Source of the DNA: Candidatus Limosilactobacillus excrementigallinarum
GTDB lineage: Bacteria > Bacillota > Bacilli > Lactobacillales > Lactobacillaceae
Direction: 5' to 3'
Assembly (NCBI GenBank): GCA_019117445.1
Contig: DWZS01000009.1
Coordinates: 1-34,989 of the forward strand
Length of the DNA stretch: 34,989 nucleotides
Shown piece after piece: positions 17,800-27,790 of this stretch; position 1 is the stretch's first letter; every line of letters begins with the position of its first letter. Made by a program: the position numbers and the translations under genes. Under the pieces are notes generated by a model. It had not been told where the DNA came from, ran no database searches, and was given only the letters and a program-made list of their open reading frames with translations.

Positions 17800-19172
17800 T
17801 ACTTCTGCTCCTTTTGACCGGTTAACTGTTCAACCGCCTCAATAAACTTGTCGCCCCGCACTTCAAAACTTGGGAATTGGTCCCAGCTGGCATTGGCAGG
17901 TGATAAGAGGATCACATCACCCGGTTCGCTTAATTTCCATGCCTCTGGAACTGCAGTAACTGCGTTCTCACTTTCATATACTGGGAGGCCAGCTTGTTCT
18001 CCTGCATCTTTCATTTTGTCTTTGCATTCTCCAAAGACAATCAGCGCTTTAACATGTTTCTTAAAGTATGGAACTAACCGTTCAAAAGTATAGCCACGAT
18101 CAAGACCACCGGCGAGAAGAATGACTGGTTGTTCAAATCCTTGCAAAGCAACTTCAGTCGCTTCAATATCAGTTGACTTAGAATCATTGTAAAAACGGCG
18201 TTCTTGATAATCCATTACGTATTGAAGACGGTGACGCACACCACCAAAGGTAGTTAGAACATTAATAATTGCTTCATTGTCAACTCCACTTAACTTGGCT
18301 GCAGCAATTGCTGCTAACGCATTTTCTACATTTTGTGGTCCAATCAAACGAATATCTTTGGTTGGCATTACCTTTTCACCACGCCAATAAATAACCCCAT
18401 CTTCAACGTATGCACCATCCTTACTCTTCCCAAGGCGCGAAAATGGCACAATCGTGGCTGATGAACGCTGCGCAATTTCTTGCCACTCATCACGATCCCA
18501 ATTCATAATTAGGTAGTCGTCCTTAGTTTGATTGCGTGTAATGTTCAACTTAGCGTTAATGTAATTTTCACGAGTCTTATGGTAATCCAAGTGATTAGCA
18601 AAAATATTGGTAATCACTGCAATATGTGGATGAAGTTCAGGAGTTCCCAAAAGTTGGAAACTAGACAATTCAGTTACTAAGTAGTCATCCGCACTTAATT
18701 CTTGAGCCGTCTTCGTGAAGGAAACCCCAATGTTACCGGCATATTTTGCGGTATGGGGTAGACCAGCGTCCAACATTTTTTGAATTAATGTCGTGGTTGT
18801 CGTCTTTCCATTGGAACCAGTAACACTAACCAAATGTCCTGGAAAGATTTCATAACCAAGTTCAGCTTCAGTAATAATTGGGGTGCCCTTTTTAACAAAG
18901 GCCTCAACTAACGGAACATCATACGGAATCCCAGGATTTTTAACCACGTAATCAAAATTTTCGTCCGCCAAACTAACTGGATTATCACCAGTAATCACTT
19001 TAATACCATCTTTTTTCAAATTTTCTACAATGGTTGGATCATCAGGGGTCTTTTGATCATTGGCAACCACATTGGCCCCTAATTTCACTAACAAATGAGC
19101 AGCATTTAAACCACTTAGTCCAAAGCCCATTACTAATACGTTTTTGCCATTATACTTTGTTACATTATTCAT
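17799..19172 (-). CDS. murD: UDP-N-acetylmuramoylalanine-D-glutamate ligase MurD
   Basis: A 457-residue Mur ligase that adds D-glutamate to UDP-MurNAc-L-Ala in the cytoplasm using ATP. An N-terminal Rossmann-like UDP-binding domain ([17 protein letters not shown]) precedes the ATP-binding P-loop [11 protein letters not shown] near residue 115. The Mur central-domain motif [12 protein letters not shown] follows, and the C-terminal domain contains [10 protein letters not shown]. The start is set at ATG 19172, where AGAAGGGTGA lies upstream. A longer frame to 19208 would overlap mraY. It lies 19 bases after mraY and overlaps murG by one base. Confidence 0.97.
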   Translation of the reverse strand: MNNVTKYNGKNVLVMGFGLSGLNAAHLLVKLGANVVANDQKTPDDPTIVENLKKDGIKVITGDNPVSLADENFDYVVKNPGIPYDVPLVEAFVKKGTPIITEAELGYEIFPGHLVSVTGSNGKTTTTTLIQKMLDAGLPHTAKYAGNIGVSFTKTAQELSADDYLVTELSSFQLLGTPELHPHIAVITNIFANHLDYHKTRENYINAKLNITRNQTKDDYLIMNWDRDEWQEIAQRSSATIVPFSRLGKSKDGAYVEDGVIYWRGEKVMPTKDIRLIGPQNVENALAAIAAAKLSGVDNEAIINVLTTFGGVRHRLQYVMDYQERRFYNDSKSTDIEATEVALQGFEQPVILLAGGLDRGYTFERLVPYFKKHVKALIVFGECKDKMKDAGEQAGLPVYESENAVTAVPEAWKLSEPGDVILLSPANASWDQFPSFEVRGDKFIEAVEQLTGQKEQK

Positions 19173-19191
19173 AATAGTCACCCTTCTTGAT

Positions 19192-20163
19192 TTAACCAAA
19201 AATAACAATCATTGAAACTGCGATTATAGCACAAATCAACTGGAATCCCCAGAATGTGAGGTCAATTTTCCACTCACTCCAACCAATCATTTCAAAGGTA
19301 TGGTGGATCGGCGTCATCTTAAAAATCCGTTTTCCAGTCGTTTTAAACGAGGCAACTTGTAAAATTACACTTGCTGTTTCTAGAACGTATACTAAGCCGA
19401 TAACTAGCAACGACCATTCATGATGTAATAAGAGTGAGACAGCAGCTAGACTCGCCCCCAGGGCCAATGATCCCATATCACCCATAAAAATTTGAGCAGG
19501 TTTGTGATTGAATGGGAAGAAGCCAATCAATGCACCAATAATCGTCAAGCAAAAAACTGCAACTTCAGTTTGTTTTTGAAATAAAGCGATGACAAAGTAA
19601 GCACCAAATGAAATGACCGCCAGTCCGGTAACTAAACCATCTAATCCATCAGTTAAGTTAACTGCGTTCGAGAAACCAACCATCCAGAAAATAATGAATA
19701 AGGCGTAAATCCACCCAATAGAGGTTGTTCCAAAGCCCATTTGGAAGTTTTCATGTTGATAAATAACTGCAAACACCATGGCAGCAATTACCTGACATAA
19801 AAATTTTTGCCAAGGTTTAAAGCCTTCATTTTGGTGGTGAAAAATCTTAATACTATCATCCCACATTCCAATGAGACCATACACCACGAGCGTAAACAAC
19901 AAAGCCCACATAGTGTTGGTTAAAAGGAATCTATTAAAAATGGCCACCAGTAAAATAGCAATCACCGTTGCCGCAATAAATAGAATGCCGCCCATGGTCG
20001 GTGTACCGGCTTTTTTGGCGTGCCAGGTTGGGCCGATCTCACGGATCTGCTGCCCCTCCTTTTTCGCCCGGAAATAACGAATCAAGTAAGGCATTAATAG
20101 ATACGTTAATCCTCCAGCAATCACCAATGAGATGAGACCACTCAATAAAATTTTGCTCATCAT
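19192..20163 (-). CDS. mraY: Phospho-N-acetylmuramoyl-pentapeptide transferase MraY
   Basis: A 323-residue polytopic membrane enzyme that joins phospho-MurNAc-pentapeptide to undecaprenyl phosphate, giving lipid I. About ten hydrophobic spans are visible. The catalytic aspartate motifs are present: [22 protein letters not shown] and [12 protein letters not shown]. The third signature, usually H-H-H, reads [15 protein letters not shown] with Thr in place of the third His. ATG 20163 follows GGAGG by six bases; the next codon is also ATG, so the start is uncertain by one residue. It follows pbp2B by 20 bases. Confidence 0.97.
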   Translation of the reverse strand: MMSKILLSGLISLVIAGGLTYLLMPYLIRYFRAKKEGQQIREIGPTWHAKKAGTPTMGGILFIAATVIAILLVAIFNRFLLTNTMWALLFTLVVYGLIGMWDDSIKIFHHQNEGFKPWQKFLCQVIAAMVFAVIYQHENFQMGFGTTSIGWIYALFIIFWMVGFSNAVNLTDGLDGLVTGLAVISFGAYFVIALFQKQTEVAVFCLTIIGALIGFFPFNHKPAQIFMGDMGSLALGASLAAVSLLLHHEWSLLVIGLVYVLETASVILQVASFKTTGKRIFKMTPIHHTFEMIGWSEWKIDLTFWGFQLICAIIAVSMIVIFG

Positions 20164-20183
20164 TATCTTCCTCCGAATCTTTT

Positions 20184-22334
20184 CTATTTCTCTTCAAACT
20201 TAACGGTTAATTGTTGACCTGATTTAACCGTTTGATTTTCTTTGATGCTTTGATCAGTTACAAACCCGCTCCCGGAGGAGTCAACTTGTAAATTCAACAA
20301 CTGGGCCAGCTGACTAACGTCAGATTGGCTCCAGCCATTAATGTTTGGCATCTTAATCTTGCCACTCGTCACCAGGATAATGCGATTATTAATCACAACT
20401 CTGCTCCCCGGAGACAACGATTGTTGCTGAATCTTCTTTCCATCACCAATTACTGTTACTTGAAGATGGTCTTTCGTAAGTGTGTCTTGTGCATCCTTGA
20501 CATCCTTACCGACAACGTTAGCAATCTTCACAACACCTTGTTTTTTAGCTTGTTTGCTCTTTTGTTTATCCAGTAGTGTTTTGATTAACGGTGTTGTAAT
20601 CGACGCCATGGTCTTTTCAGCAGGACCGTTAGTTGACGTTGGCTTGCGCATTGTGATGTACAGAATATATTTAGGGTTTTTAGCCGGAGCAAATCCGACA
20701 AACGAATAAATGTAATTATTTGAACCCTGCTCATACCCATTGGCACTTCCAATTTGGGCAGTACCAGTCTTTCCAGCAATGCGGTAACCCTTAACTTTGT
20801 ACAATTGCCCAGTACCGACTTTATCGTAAATAACCCCCTGCATATACTTACGAGTCTCTTTAGCAGCAGAACTACTGATTGGTTTACCGACTTGCTTTGG
20901 CTTAACTGTCTTAATGGTTTTTCCCTTACTATTAGTTACCCGTTTTACAATATACGGTCGCATCATCTTACCGTTATTAGCAACGGCCGTAAAAGCCTGC
21001 ATCATCTGCATTGTATTGACGGTAATTCCCTGGCCAAATGAGGTATTAGCTTGTTCGAGGGCTCCTTTAAAGGTTGTCGTTCCGGAGGATTCACCAGACA
21101 TTCCGTAAACTTTAGTGGGCTTTAAAAAGCCAAATCGTTTTAAATATTTCATCCAAGTAGATGCCCCCATATTTTGCTCAATATGGGCAAATCCAACGTT
21201 ACTGGACCGGTAGAAGGCTTCACGAAAAGTGATATTACCCCAACCACTTGTATTCCAGTCCGTAATTTTACCGCCACCCATTTCCCAAGTTCCGGATTTA
21301 TAGGTTGCATTGGGGTTAAAGTTACCAGAATCAATAGCTGATGCTAGTGCAACGACCTTCATTGTTGAACCAGGTTCGTATGTATCTTGAATTAAGGCAT
21401 TCGTCCACGCCGGCTTCTCTGAAGTCATCGTTGGACGCTGAGTTGCTGCAATAATTTTACCGGTCTTAGCTTCCATCACCACCGCAGTCATTGCGGAAGG
21501 CTTCGCAGACTTATCGGCACTATTAACTAAATTTTCTAGTTGATGTTGAACGGCATTATTCAGGGTTAAATGAATATTATCACCGTTTTGTACTGCATGC
21601 CCTTTTTGCGGCGAATCTGATAATTGATATCCATAAACATCATTTTCTGATTTCTTTAACCCATCGCGGCCACGTAACTGCTTGTCAAAATACTGTTCCA
21701 AACCAATCTGGCCAACTAATTTAGACTGACCCGTTTTACTATTGGTCTTAACCGCTGTTGAACCTAGTAACTGCCGAGCAAATTCACCTTCAGGATATTG
21801 GCGTGCCGGAGTTTTAGTGAAATTGATTCCTGTTAAATGACGGGCTTTAATCTCCTCCATTTTGCTGACTGAAATGTTTGATCCAGCAGTCCCAAATTGG
21901 ACTTGATAAAGTTTTTTCTTTGGCGTCAATGCCTTATAGATTTTCTTTTCCGATATGTCTAAGTACTCTGCCAAAACCTTTGCAGTTCTTTTTTTGTTGG
22001 TGACATATAGTGGTTTGCCACTCATAGTCTTTTGATTTTTATCAAGTACTGCATAGACCGTATACTTACTTGTATTACGTGCTAGAAGATTTCCTTGATC
22101 ATCGTAAATGTTTCCCCGCTGGGCTGTAATAATCCGTGAATGTGTGTAACGTTGTACAGCAGCCGTTGATAAGTCATGGTTTTTAACATCCTTAAATATT
22201 GAAATATATGCAAAACGAACGATAAATAATAAAAAGATCGCAGCGGTAACCAAACACAGCCATTTACCGAACTGTTTATGGTTTCGTTGCCCTTTATTAT
22301 TCATCGTTCGCTTTTTTTGATCAGGAGATTTCAT
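20184..22334 (-). CDS. pbp2B: Septal peptidoglycan transpeptidase (PBP2B/FtsI type) with PASTA domains
   Basis: A 716-residue class B penicillin-binding protein that cross-links septal peptidoglycan. The basic N-terminus leads to one membrane span (about residues 25-46, [20 protein letters not shown]) and a dimerisation/pedestal domain starting near [19 protein letters not shown]. Three transpeptidase motifs are intact: S323-T-M-K326, S377-S-N379 and K522-T-G-T525. The C-terminus has two PASTA-like repeats (about 590-655 and 655-716) that may bind lipid II or muropeptides. ATG 22334 overlaps the ftsL stop by one base. The name pbp2B/ftsI is from family; beta-lactam behaviour cannot be read from the sequence. 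Confidence 0.96.
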   Translation of the reverse strand: MKSPDQKKRTMNNKGQRNHKQFGKWLCLVTAAIFLLFIVRFAYISIFKDVKNHDLSTAAVQRYTHSRIITAQRGNIYDDQGNLLARNTSKYTVYAVLDKNQKTMSGKPLYVTNKKRTAKVLAEYLDISEKKIYKALTPKKKLYQVQFGTAGSNISVSKMEEIKARHLTGINFTKTPARQYPEGEFARQLLGSTAVKTNSKTGQSKLVGQIGLEQYFDKQLRGRDGLKKSENDVYGYQLSDSPQKGHAVQNGDNIHLTLNNAVQHQLENLVNSADKSAKPSAMTAVVMEAKTGKIIAATQRPTMTSEKPAWTNALIQDTYEPGSTMKVVALASAIDSGNFNPNATYKSGTWEMGGGKITDWNTSGWGNITFREAFYRSSNVGFAHIEQNMGASTWMKYLKRFGFLKPTKVYGMSGESSGTTTFKGALEQANTSFGQGITVNTMQMMQAFTAVANNGKMMRPYIVKRVTNSKGKTIKTVKPKQVGKPISSSAAKETRKYMQGVIYDKVGTGQLYKVKGYRIAGKTGTAQIGSANGYEQGSNNYIYSFVGFAPAKNPKYILYITMRKPTSTNGPAEKTMASITTPLIKTLLDKQKSKQAKKQGVVKIANVVGKDVKDAQDTLTKDHLQVTVIGDGKKIQQQSLSPGSRVVINNRIILVTSGKIKMPNINGWSQSDVSQLAQLLNLQVDSSGSGFVTDQSIKENQTVKSGQQLTVKFEEK

Positions 22335-22696
22335 TATTTATTAACGTTCCTTACATTAGTATTTGAATCATTTAGATTATACTTAGCGGCAATTTTTTGC
22401 AAGTTACTTTGACTGGTCAAATCACCGATTTCCTGTTGTTGACTAATGTTGGAATTATTGACTTTGCTAATTTGAGTTTGAATATTTTGCAAGTGGCGTT
22501 GTGAATTATTAACACTAATTTTAGCCGAAATTAATGAAATCATCATTGCACAAATAACTAATGCACAGCAACCCGTCAATAAATATTCAAATTTAGAAAT
22601 CGCCACTGGTTGGTATTGTGGTTGAGCAGCTTGCTGGGGTTGTTGAAGCGGCTGTGTTTCAGTTAATTTTTTGGCAAAATTCGTATTAAAATCCAT
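22334..22696 (-). CDS. ftsL: Cell-division protein FtsL
   Basis: A 120-residue bitopic protein that partners DivIB and DivIC and stabilises the septal synthase complex. A Gln/Pro-rich cytoplasmic segment (about residues 10-35) leads to one transmembrane span near 41-64 (LLTGCCALVICAMMISLISA). An external coiled-coil/leucine-zipper-like part follows. ATG 22696 (MDFNTNF) is preferred. A GTG three codons earlier (22705) is only about two bases from the AAGGA site, while the ATG is about eleven away, so the start is not certain. It is coupled to pbp2B by a TAATG overlap. Confidence 0.88.
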   Translation of the reverse strand: MDFNTNFAKKLTETQPLQQPQQAAQPQYQPVAISKFEYLLTGCCALVICAMMISLISAKISVNNSQRHLQNIQTQISKVNNSNISQQQEIGDLTSQSNLQKIAAKYNLNDSNTNVRNVNK

Positions 22697-22716
22697 TTTG
22701 TCCACTATCCTTCAAT

Positions 22717-23658
22717 CTATTTCACTTTTTCAATTACTCGTAAATGTGCACTATGTGCTCGATGGTTACTTGCCAATTCTTGTGGTGACGGCTCAATTGC
22801 CTTTCGATTAACCAGTTTAAAATCAGGCTGCTGTTCCTTAGGAATAACAGGCAAGCCTGCCGGAACATCTTTAAGGGTTGTTCGTTCACGAAACATCGTC
22901 TTTACTAACCGATCCTCCAGAGACTGGAAAGTAATGACACTAATTCGTCCACCAACATTGAGCATTTCAAAGGCCTGTTCTAATGAAGCTTCCAAAACAC
23001 CCAATTCATTGTTCACCGCAATCCGAATGGCCTGAAAAGTCTTTTTGGCGGGATGACCGCCGTGGCGTCGTGCCCGCGCCGGAATGGCTTCTTTAATCAC
23101 ATCCACTAGTTCAAAGGTGGTAGTGATCGGTTGTTTCTCACGATGTCGTTCAATTGCCCGTGCAATTGACTTGGCAAATTTTTCTTCACCATAACGATAC
23201 AAAATCTTTACTAACCGGTCATAGGGCCATTGATTCACAACTTCATACGCCGATAAGGATTGCTCCTGATTCATCCGCATGTCTAACTTGGCATCATGTT
23301 GATAACTAAATCCTCGTTGCCCATCATCAAACTGCGGTGATGAAACGCCGAGGTCGTAGACAATTCCGTCTACTTTAGTAACCCCCAGTTTACTCAAGTC
23401 ATCTTGCAAATTTTTAAAGTTATCCTTGATAAAGGTTACTTGATGACGTGCAAGATAATCTGCTAAATGCTCCTGGTTGTATTCGATGGCTGTTCGATCT
23501 TGATCAAAAGCATATAGGTGACCACCATGCAATTTGGATAAGATCAGGCCACTGTGGCCACCACCACCCAATGTTGCATCTACATATTGACCATCTGGCT
23601 GCACATTTAAACCAGCAACTGCTTCATGAAGGAGTACGGTAACATGATCAAATTCCAT
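22717..23658 (-). CDS. rsmH: 16S rRNA (cytosine1402-N4)-methyltransferase RsmH (MraW)
   Basis: A 313-residue SAM-dependent methyltransferase that modifies C1402 of 16S rRNA near the ribosomal P site. The SAM-binding motif [15 protein letters not shown] is near residues 26-40. The family-specific [17 protein letters not shown] is at about 103-119. The [22 protein letters not shown] signature is near 195-217. A strong AGGAGGG lies about ten bases before ATG 23658. It is the second gene of the dcw cluster, 18 bases after mraZ. Confidence 0.97.
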   Translation of the reverse strand: MEFDHVTVLLHEAVAGLNVQPDGQYVDATLGGGGHSGLILSKLHGGHLYAFDQDRTAIEYNQEHLADYLARHQVTFIKDNFKNLQDDLSKLGVTKVDGIVYDLGVSSPQFDDGQRGFSYQHDAKLDMRMNQEQSLSAYEVVNQWPYDRLVKILYRYGEEKFAKSIARAIERHREKQPITTTFELVDVIKEAIPARARRHGGHPAKKTFQAIRIAVNNELGVLEASLEQAFEMLNVGGRISVITFQSLEDRLVKTMFRERTTLKDVPAGLPVIPKEQQPDFKLVNRKAIEPSPQELASNHRAHSAHLRVIEKVK

Positions 23659-23676
23659 CCTACTTGTTCCCTCCTT

Positions 23677-24105
23677 CTAGAAATCAAAATCAATATCTTC
23701 AGCCACCTCGTCAAAGTCTTCCGCCGCTTGGTCACTATATTGTTGCCAAGCATCTTCATCCCATATTTCAAAATGGGACGACACACCGACTACTACACAC
23801 TTTTTACTAATGTTGGCATAGTTAATCAGAGTTTTAGATAAGTTAACCCGTCCTTGGCGATCAAATTCACACTCAATTGCCGCTGAATAAATCAAACGAA
23901 CAAATTGTCGAACATTCTTTTTCGTCATCGGCAGCTTTTCTAATTGCTGCTTTAGTTGGTCCCATTCATTCATGGAGTAACCAGATAAACACTTGTCCAT
24001 CCCCCGAGTAATGACGAACCGCTCCCCAAGTTGAGAACGAAACTTAGCAGGGATGATTAGTCTGCCCTTATTATCAATCGAGTGATTAAATTCACCCATA
24101 AACAT
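23677..24105 (-). CDS. mraZ: Transcriptional regulator MraZ
   Basis: A 142-residue AbrB/SpoVT-like DNA-binding protein that assembles as a ring and controls its own dcw cluster. Two tandem swapped-hairpin domains each carry the DxxxR core: IDNKGRLIIPAKFR at 10-23 and FDRQGRVNLS in the second half. The C-terminal tail is acidic (EDFDEVAEDIDFDF). ATG 24105 follows AAGGGGGG. Immediately upstream lies a run of five TGGKR-type repeats that looks like its operator, so it is probably autoregulated. Confidence 0.96.
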   Translation of the reverse strand: MFMGEFNHSIDNKGRLIIPAKFRSQLGERFVITRGMDKCLSGYSMNEWDQLKQQLEKLPMTKKNVRQFVRLIYSAAIECEFDRQGRVNLSKTLINYANISKKCVVVGVSSHFEIWDEDAWQQYSDQAAEDFDEVAEDIDFDF

Positions 24106-24141
24106 GACTAATCCCCCCTTTGCTAATTACAATTTTTAGTT

Positions 24142-24188
24142 TACCACAATCCCCCACTATCCACCACATTCATCCCCAAATTACCCCA
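24142..24188 (-). promoter_or_regulatory. MraZ operator: five TGG-type direct repeats
   Basis: On the minus strand TGGGG (24088+100, i.e. 24188-24184), TGGGG (24178-24174), TGGTG (24166-24162), TGGGG (24156-24152) and TGGTA (24146-24142) occur as direct repeats. Spacing is 10, 12, 10 and 10 bases, about one helical turn. MraZ is known in E. coli to bind TGGGN repeats at ten-base spacing. The last repeat can extend into TGGTAAACT, an extended -10 element, so bound MraZ would cover the promoter. Confidence 0.75.
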
Positions 24189-24194
24189 TTTAAA

Positions 24195-24231
24195 TCAAAA
24201 AAGGCATCATCCAAAATGGATGACGCCTTGA
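24195..24231 (-). terminator. Terminator after the DUF3397-like gene
   Basis: AAGGCATCATCC (24201-24212) and GGATGACGCCTT (24218-24229) pair with one mismatch. On the minus strand the hairpin is followed by TTTT (24200-24197). It isolates the DUF3397-like gene from the dcw promoter, whose operator starts ten bases further on. Confidence 0.88.
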
Positions 24232-24251
24232 AACGCTGGTAAGACAGCCTT

Positions 24252-24611
24252 TTATGGTGTGGGGAGTTGATAACAAAAAATTGATATAACATATGAAATA
24301 ACCATCAGCAAACAGCTTAAATTCCAAAAACTTGGCCAGAAAATCCGGTATAAAAACTCATGCTGCCCAATTAACTGCTTCAGCACTAAAATGATTCCGA
24401 GACTAGCTACGATGATAATTGGATAAGCAATGTAGTAATAGCCTAAATTCCACCAGGTCAGGACTAGAAAAAGAATTGCCCAAATACTTGGGTGGTGAAT
24501 TCTAGCTTGTAACTGTTTTGTACCATTCACAAACACCATAAAAAACATTTTTTCAACAAACCAGTAGCAAATAATTATTAATATTTCAATCAGAACCCGC
24601 TGATAATTCAA
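24252..24611 (-). CDS. DUF3397-like membrane protein
   Basis: A 119-residue very hydrophobic protein with about four spans, near residues 5-28, 43-60, 64-82 and 92-112 (NLSCLLMVISYVISIFCYQL). There is little hydrophilic loop and no catalytic motif. Its size, topology and position just upstream of mraZ match the uncharacterised DUF3397 family of lactobacilli. The start is TTG 24611, with AGGG ten bases upstream; no ATG exists before the second span. A minus-strand extended -10 (24656-24648) and a terminator (24195-24231) make it monocistronic. The assignment rests on context and topology. Confidence 0.72.
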   Translation of the reverse strand: MNYQRVLIEILIIICYWFVEKMFFMVFVNGTKQLQARIHHPSIWAILFLVLTWWNLGYYYIAYPIIIVASLGIILVLKQLIGQHEFLYRIFWPSFWNLSCLLMVISYVISIFCYQLPTP

Positions 24612-24647
24612 TTTTGTAATTCCCTTTCCTCAATTTATTACTCAACA

Positions 24648-24656
24648 ATATTACCA
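24648..24656 (-). promoter_or_regulatory. Possible extended -10 promoter of the DUF3397-like gene
   Basis: The minus strand reads TGGTAATAT, an extended -10 element, about 35 bases upstream of the TTG start and ribosome binding site. No good -35 is visible. It lies in the divergent gap shared with the DUF4044 gene. Confidence 0.4.
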
Positions 24657-24738
24657 TATCTCTACTTGAATGATTTGAATTTCATCGGCAGATTGATTAA
24701 ACTGTAACCTAAAATAACATTAACAAGGACTGAATGTG

Positions 24739-24858
24739 ATGCAAAAAAAGAAGAAATCAACTTTTCAAAAGATTACAATGGTTGCTGTTTGGCTGATGCT
24801 GATTGCAATGCTTGGATCATTAATTTTAGGAGCGGTAGCTTCACTAAACTTAATTTAA
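24739..24858 (+). CDS. DUF4044-like small membrane protein, 39 aa
   Basis: ATG 24739 to TAA 24858 encodes a lysine-rich head (MQKKKKSTFQKITMV) and one hydrophobic span (about residues 14-36, with VWLMLIAMLGSLILGAVASL). This is the pattern of the DUF4044 family of short proteins from lactobacilli, function unknown. AAGGA lies nine bases upstream. It is divergent from the DUF3397-like gene and ends in the GCGCGC hairpin cluster shared with ftsK. Gene finders with a length cut-off would miss it. Confidence 0.82.
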   Translation: MQKKKKSTFQKITMVAVWLMLIAMLGSLILGAVASLNLI

Positions 24859-24905
24859 AAAAATTGCGCGCTTTTAACGGCGCGCTTTTAACGGCGCGCT
24901 TTTTT
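24859..24905. terminator. Bidirectional terminator built from a 14-bp tandem repeat
   Basis: GCGCGCTTTTAACG occurs at 24866-24879 and again at 24880-24893, and GCGCGC a third time at 24894-24899. GCGCGC is self-complementary, so any two copies pair into a stem with an eight-base loop. On the plus strand the last copy is followed by T6, ending the DUF4044 gene. On the minus strand the first copy is followed by AATTTTTTT, ending ftsK. Confidence 0.85.
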
Positions 24906-27201
24906 AATCTTCATCTTTTTGCTTATAGACTTCACGTGGCTTGGAACCATTGGCCGGTCCAATGTAACCGCGTTGTTCAAGATCATCAATAATGCGAGCC
25001 GCTCGGTTGTAACCAATCCGAAAACGACGTTGAATCAAAGACGTTGAGGCCTTTTGCTGATCAACAACAAACTTTAACGCTTCTGGAAAAAGTTCATCCT
25101 GATCAGTAACTTCTTCTTCATGTTGAATTTCTTCATCGCTAACCACCATTTTTTCATCATAATCGGCCGGCTGCTCATCTTTAATAAACTTCACGACGTT
25201 TTCAACATCTGTATCTGAAATGAATGCCCCTTGAACTCGCGTTGGCTTGTTTTGATCAATTGGTTCGAAAAGCATATCACCCCGTCCTAACAATTTTTCA
25301 GCACCATTAGTATCGATAATCGTCCGTGAATCCACCCCACTTGAAACAGCGAAGGCAATTCTCGACGGTACATTTGCCTTAATCAACCCGGTAATAACAT
25401 CAACTGATGGTCGTTGAGTGGCTAAAATCATGTGGATTCCTGCTGCCCGTCCCATCTGAGCAATTCTGACAATTGAATCTTCAACTTCTTTAGAAACCGT
25501 CATCATCAGGTCAGCCAGTTCGTCCACAATTACCAAAATTAACGGTAAGTAGGGGTGATTATCGTCAGTTGAAGAATTTTTTTGCAATTGTTCATTATAT
25601 CCATTGATGTTGCGGATTCCAAAACTAGCAAACAATTCATACCGCCGTTCCATTTCAGCAACAACTTTTGCTAACGCTCGTGCTGCCTTTTTAGGGTCTG
25701 AAACAACTGGAGACAGCAGGTGGGGGATCCCATTATAAACACTCAGTTCGACTTTTTTCGGGTCAATCATGAGCATCTTCACTTGGTGTGGCTTTGCCTT
25801 TAAAAGAATACTGGTAATAATGACGTTAATGGCAACTGATTTCCCGCTACCAGTTGCTCCTGCAATCAGCAAATGCGGCATCTTTGTTAGGTCAGCAGTC
25901 ATAACATTCCCAGTAACAGTCCGGCCAAGCGGGACTTCTAATGGCTTTTCGGGATGACTGTCCACTGCTTCAACCATGTTACGAAATCCGACTGTCGCAA
26001 CTTTCTTATTTGGAACCTCAATTCCAATCAAAGATTTACCTGGAATTGGTGCTTCAATCCGAATATCTTTAGCTGCTAAAGCTAAGGCTAAATCATCCGC
26101 CAAGTGAGTAATCCGACTCACCTTCACCCCAACCGCTGGTCTTAATTCATACTTGGTAACTGACGGTCCTAAATTAACATTTTCTACGGTTGCATCAACT
26201 CCAAACGACTTCAGTGTCGATTGGAGTTTAGCCGTGTTCTCCTTAATGGAATTTAAATCTGCACTTTGATCAGTTGCGTTTACCTTGGTCAGCAACGAAG
26301 TTGGTGGAAGTTGATAATTTTCATCATCACTTCCTGAGGCTGTGGCAAAATCGCCGACCGCTGTCTCATCCTTGTGATTTACCGCGTTCCCTTTAGCCTG
26401 ACCAGCTAGATTATGTTCTTTATTGACGGGTGTTGGTTGGGCTGCAACGGTAATCTTAGGTTCAACCGTTGGTTCCAGATTCTTCTGACCAGAACGCTCA
26501 GCGGATTGGTGCATTACCGGTTGCTTATTGTCAACCGTGGGCGATGATTTGGTTTGACGATATCGTTGCTTAACGGTTTGCCGTTGGATCCGCATTTGTT
26601 TAAGCCATCTTAATATGGCTTGATGACCACTAACAATTATTTGGTGCCAAGGCAATTTAAAAAAGATAACGACTCCAATGATCATCAGTAACCAAGCAAA
26701 GGCAACTGATCCGGTTTGTCCCAGTAAAACATTTGTAATGGAATATAATCCTGCCCCAATCAATCCGCCACCAATGGGCATCGTCTGGTCAGAATTAACA
26801 ATACTTTGCCCCACGTTATTCCAAGTTACTTGAAAAAAATGTCCATGTTGATTCAACTCTTGAAACATGAGTGAATGAAGAAATAGTAATAGTCCACTAT
26901 AAAAAATAATCATTCCCCATACCCAATTTTTTCTAAAATGAACCAACTGGTTATAAATCACAAGGCCAAGCGAATAGAGCAGAACGATAATCATTAACAA
27001 TAGATAGCTTTGTCCAACTAACATCTTATAGATTCCTAGCACTAACGAACCCAGCACACCCAATTGAAACATTCCGGTTAAAGTCAAAAGGATTATTAAG
27101 GCACCAGAAAGACTTCCAACTAGTGAGTTGTTTTTTTTACCACGGGTAGAACTCGTCCGTCTTTTTCTGGTTCTAGTTTTCGTTGATCCTTTCCTCGCCA
27201 T
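24904..27201 (-). CDS. ftsK: DNA translocase FtsK/SpoIIIE
   Basis: A 765-residue membrane-anchored DNA pump that clears chromosomal DNA from the septum and helps dimer resolution. The basic N-terminus (about residues 1-20, rich in Arg/Lys/Thr) is followed by four transmembrane spans between about 25 and 185. A polar linker rich in Gln, Pro and Lys lies at about 195-300. The motor domain has Walker [16 protein letters not shown] near 447-460 and Walker [17 protein letters not shown] near 545-560. The C-terminal gamma winged helix (about 695-765, with [21 protein letters not shown]) reads KOPS-like sites. GGAAGGA precedes ATG 27201. It starts 13 bases after trmL and ends at the bidirectional terminator. 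Confidence 0.97.
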   Translation of the reverse strand: MARKGSTKTRTRKRRTSSTRGKKNNSLVGSLSGALIILLTLTGMFQLGVLGSLVLGIYKMLVGQSYLLLMIIVLLYSLGLVIYNQLVHFRKNWVWGMIIFYSGLLLFLHSLMFQELNQHGHFFQVTWNNVGQSIVNSDQTMPIGGGLIGAGLYSITNVLLGQTGSVAFAWLLMIIGVVIFFKLPWHQIIVSGHQAILRWLKQMRIQRQTVKQRYRQTKSSPTVDNKQPVMHQSAERSGQKNLEPTVEPKITVAAQPTPVNKEHNLAGQAKGNAVNHKDETAVGDFATASGSDDENYQLPPTSLLTKVNATDQSADLNSIKENTAKLQSTLKSFGVDATVENVNLGPSVTKYELRPAVGVKVSRITHLADDLALALAAKDIRIEAPIPGKSLIGIEVPNKKVATVGFRNMVEAVDSHPEKPLEVPLGRTVTGNVMTADLTKMPHLLIAGATGSGKSVAINVIITSILLKAKPHQVKMLMIDPKKVELSVYNGIPHLLSPVVSDPKKAARALAKVVAEMERRYELFASFGIRNINGYNEQLQKNSSTDDNHPYLPLILVIVDELADLMMTVSKEVEDSIVRIAQMGRAAGIHMILATQRPSVDVITGLIKANVPSRIAFAVSSGVDSRTIIDTNGAEKLLGRGDMLFEPIDQNKPTRVQGAFISDTDVENVVKFIKDEQPADYDEKMVVSDEEIQHEEEVTDQDELFPEALKFVVDQQKASTSLIQRRFRIGYNRAARIIDDLEQRGYIGPANGSKPREVYKQKDED

Positions 27202-27214
27202 TTTAATCCTTCCT

Positions 27215-27724
27215 TTATTTTAATTTATCAAATGGGTACCGATGAGTACGCGCCAAATTAGGAAAACTTTGTTGTCGTAATGCTTCATAAATTATGATTG
27301 CAGCACTATTGGATAAGTTTAATGCGCGAATATTTTGATCATCTTGTGGAATCCGAATCGCTAATTCAGGATACTGCCGCATAAATGGTTCCGGCAACCC
27401 TGTCGTTTCCTTGCCAAACAAGAAATAATGGTCACCAGACTCTGTATAATCAACATCCGTATAATCACGGGTGGCAAACTTGGAAACAATATATAGATGC
27501 TTTAAATCTGGTACAGTTTGAATAAACGATGGTAAATCATCGTGATAAACCACCTTCACTTTATCCCAATAATCCAATCCAGCACGACGCATATGCTTAT
27601 CATCCGTTGAAAAACCTAGCGGCTTGATTAAATGCAGTACTGTATTTGTCCCAGCACATGTCCGCGCTATATTCCCTGTGTTGGCCGGGAATAGTGGCTC
27701 AAATAATACAATATGGTTTGTCAT
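27215..27724 (-). CDS. trmL: tRNA (cytidine/uridine-2'-O-)-methyltransferase TrmL
   Basis: A 169-residue SPOUT methyltransferase that adds a 2'-O-methyl group to wobble nucleotide 34 of tRNA-Leu. The knot-forming motifs are [20 protein letters not shown] at 3-22, [13 protein letters not shown] in the middle and [17 protein letters not shown] near 135-151. The start is ATG 27724 (MTNHIVLF), with AGAGGAA upstream. An uninterrupted frame runs back to a GTG at 27826, but that stretch contains a terminator hairpin and lacks family similarity. A promoter and structured leader precede the gene. It is followed by ftsK after 13 bases. Confidence 0.94.
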   Translation of the reverse strand: MTNHIVLFEPLFPANTGNIARTCAGTNTVLHLIKPLGFSTDDKHMRRAGLDYWDKVKVVYHDDLPSFIQTVPDLKHLYIVSKFATRDYTDVDYTESGDHYFLFGKETTGLPEPFMRQYPELAIRIPQDDQNIRALNLSNSAAIIIYEALRQQSFPNLARTHRYPFDKLK

Positions 27725-27746
27725 AGTTTTTCCTCTTTTTGCAAAT

Positions 27747-27790
27747 AAAAAAAGCAGGGTCTCGGTGTGGGCACGGCGAAACGCTGCTTT
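27747..27790 (-). terminator. Intrinsic terminator in front of trmL
   Basis: The outer stem AAAGCAG/CTGCTTT (27784-27790 with 27751-27757) stacks on GTTTCG/CGAGAC and GTG/CAC around the loop CCCA. A T7 run follows on the minus strand (27753-27747). It ends 23 bases before the trmL start and so separates the upstream promoter from the gene. Confidence 0.85.

Noticed and set aside
12993-24105. Frameshift or missing gene within the dcw cluster (no murE, murF, murC, murB, ftsW)
   Set aside because: All present genes are full length. The absence of these genes from the cluster is common in lactobacilli, where they lie elsewhere; nothing indicates a local deletion.
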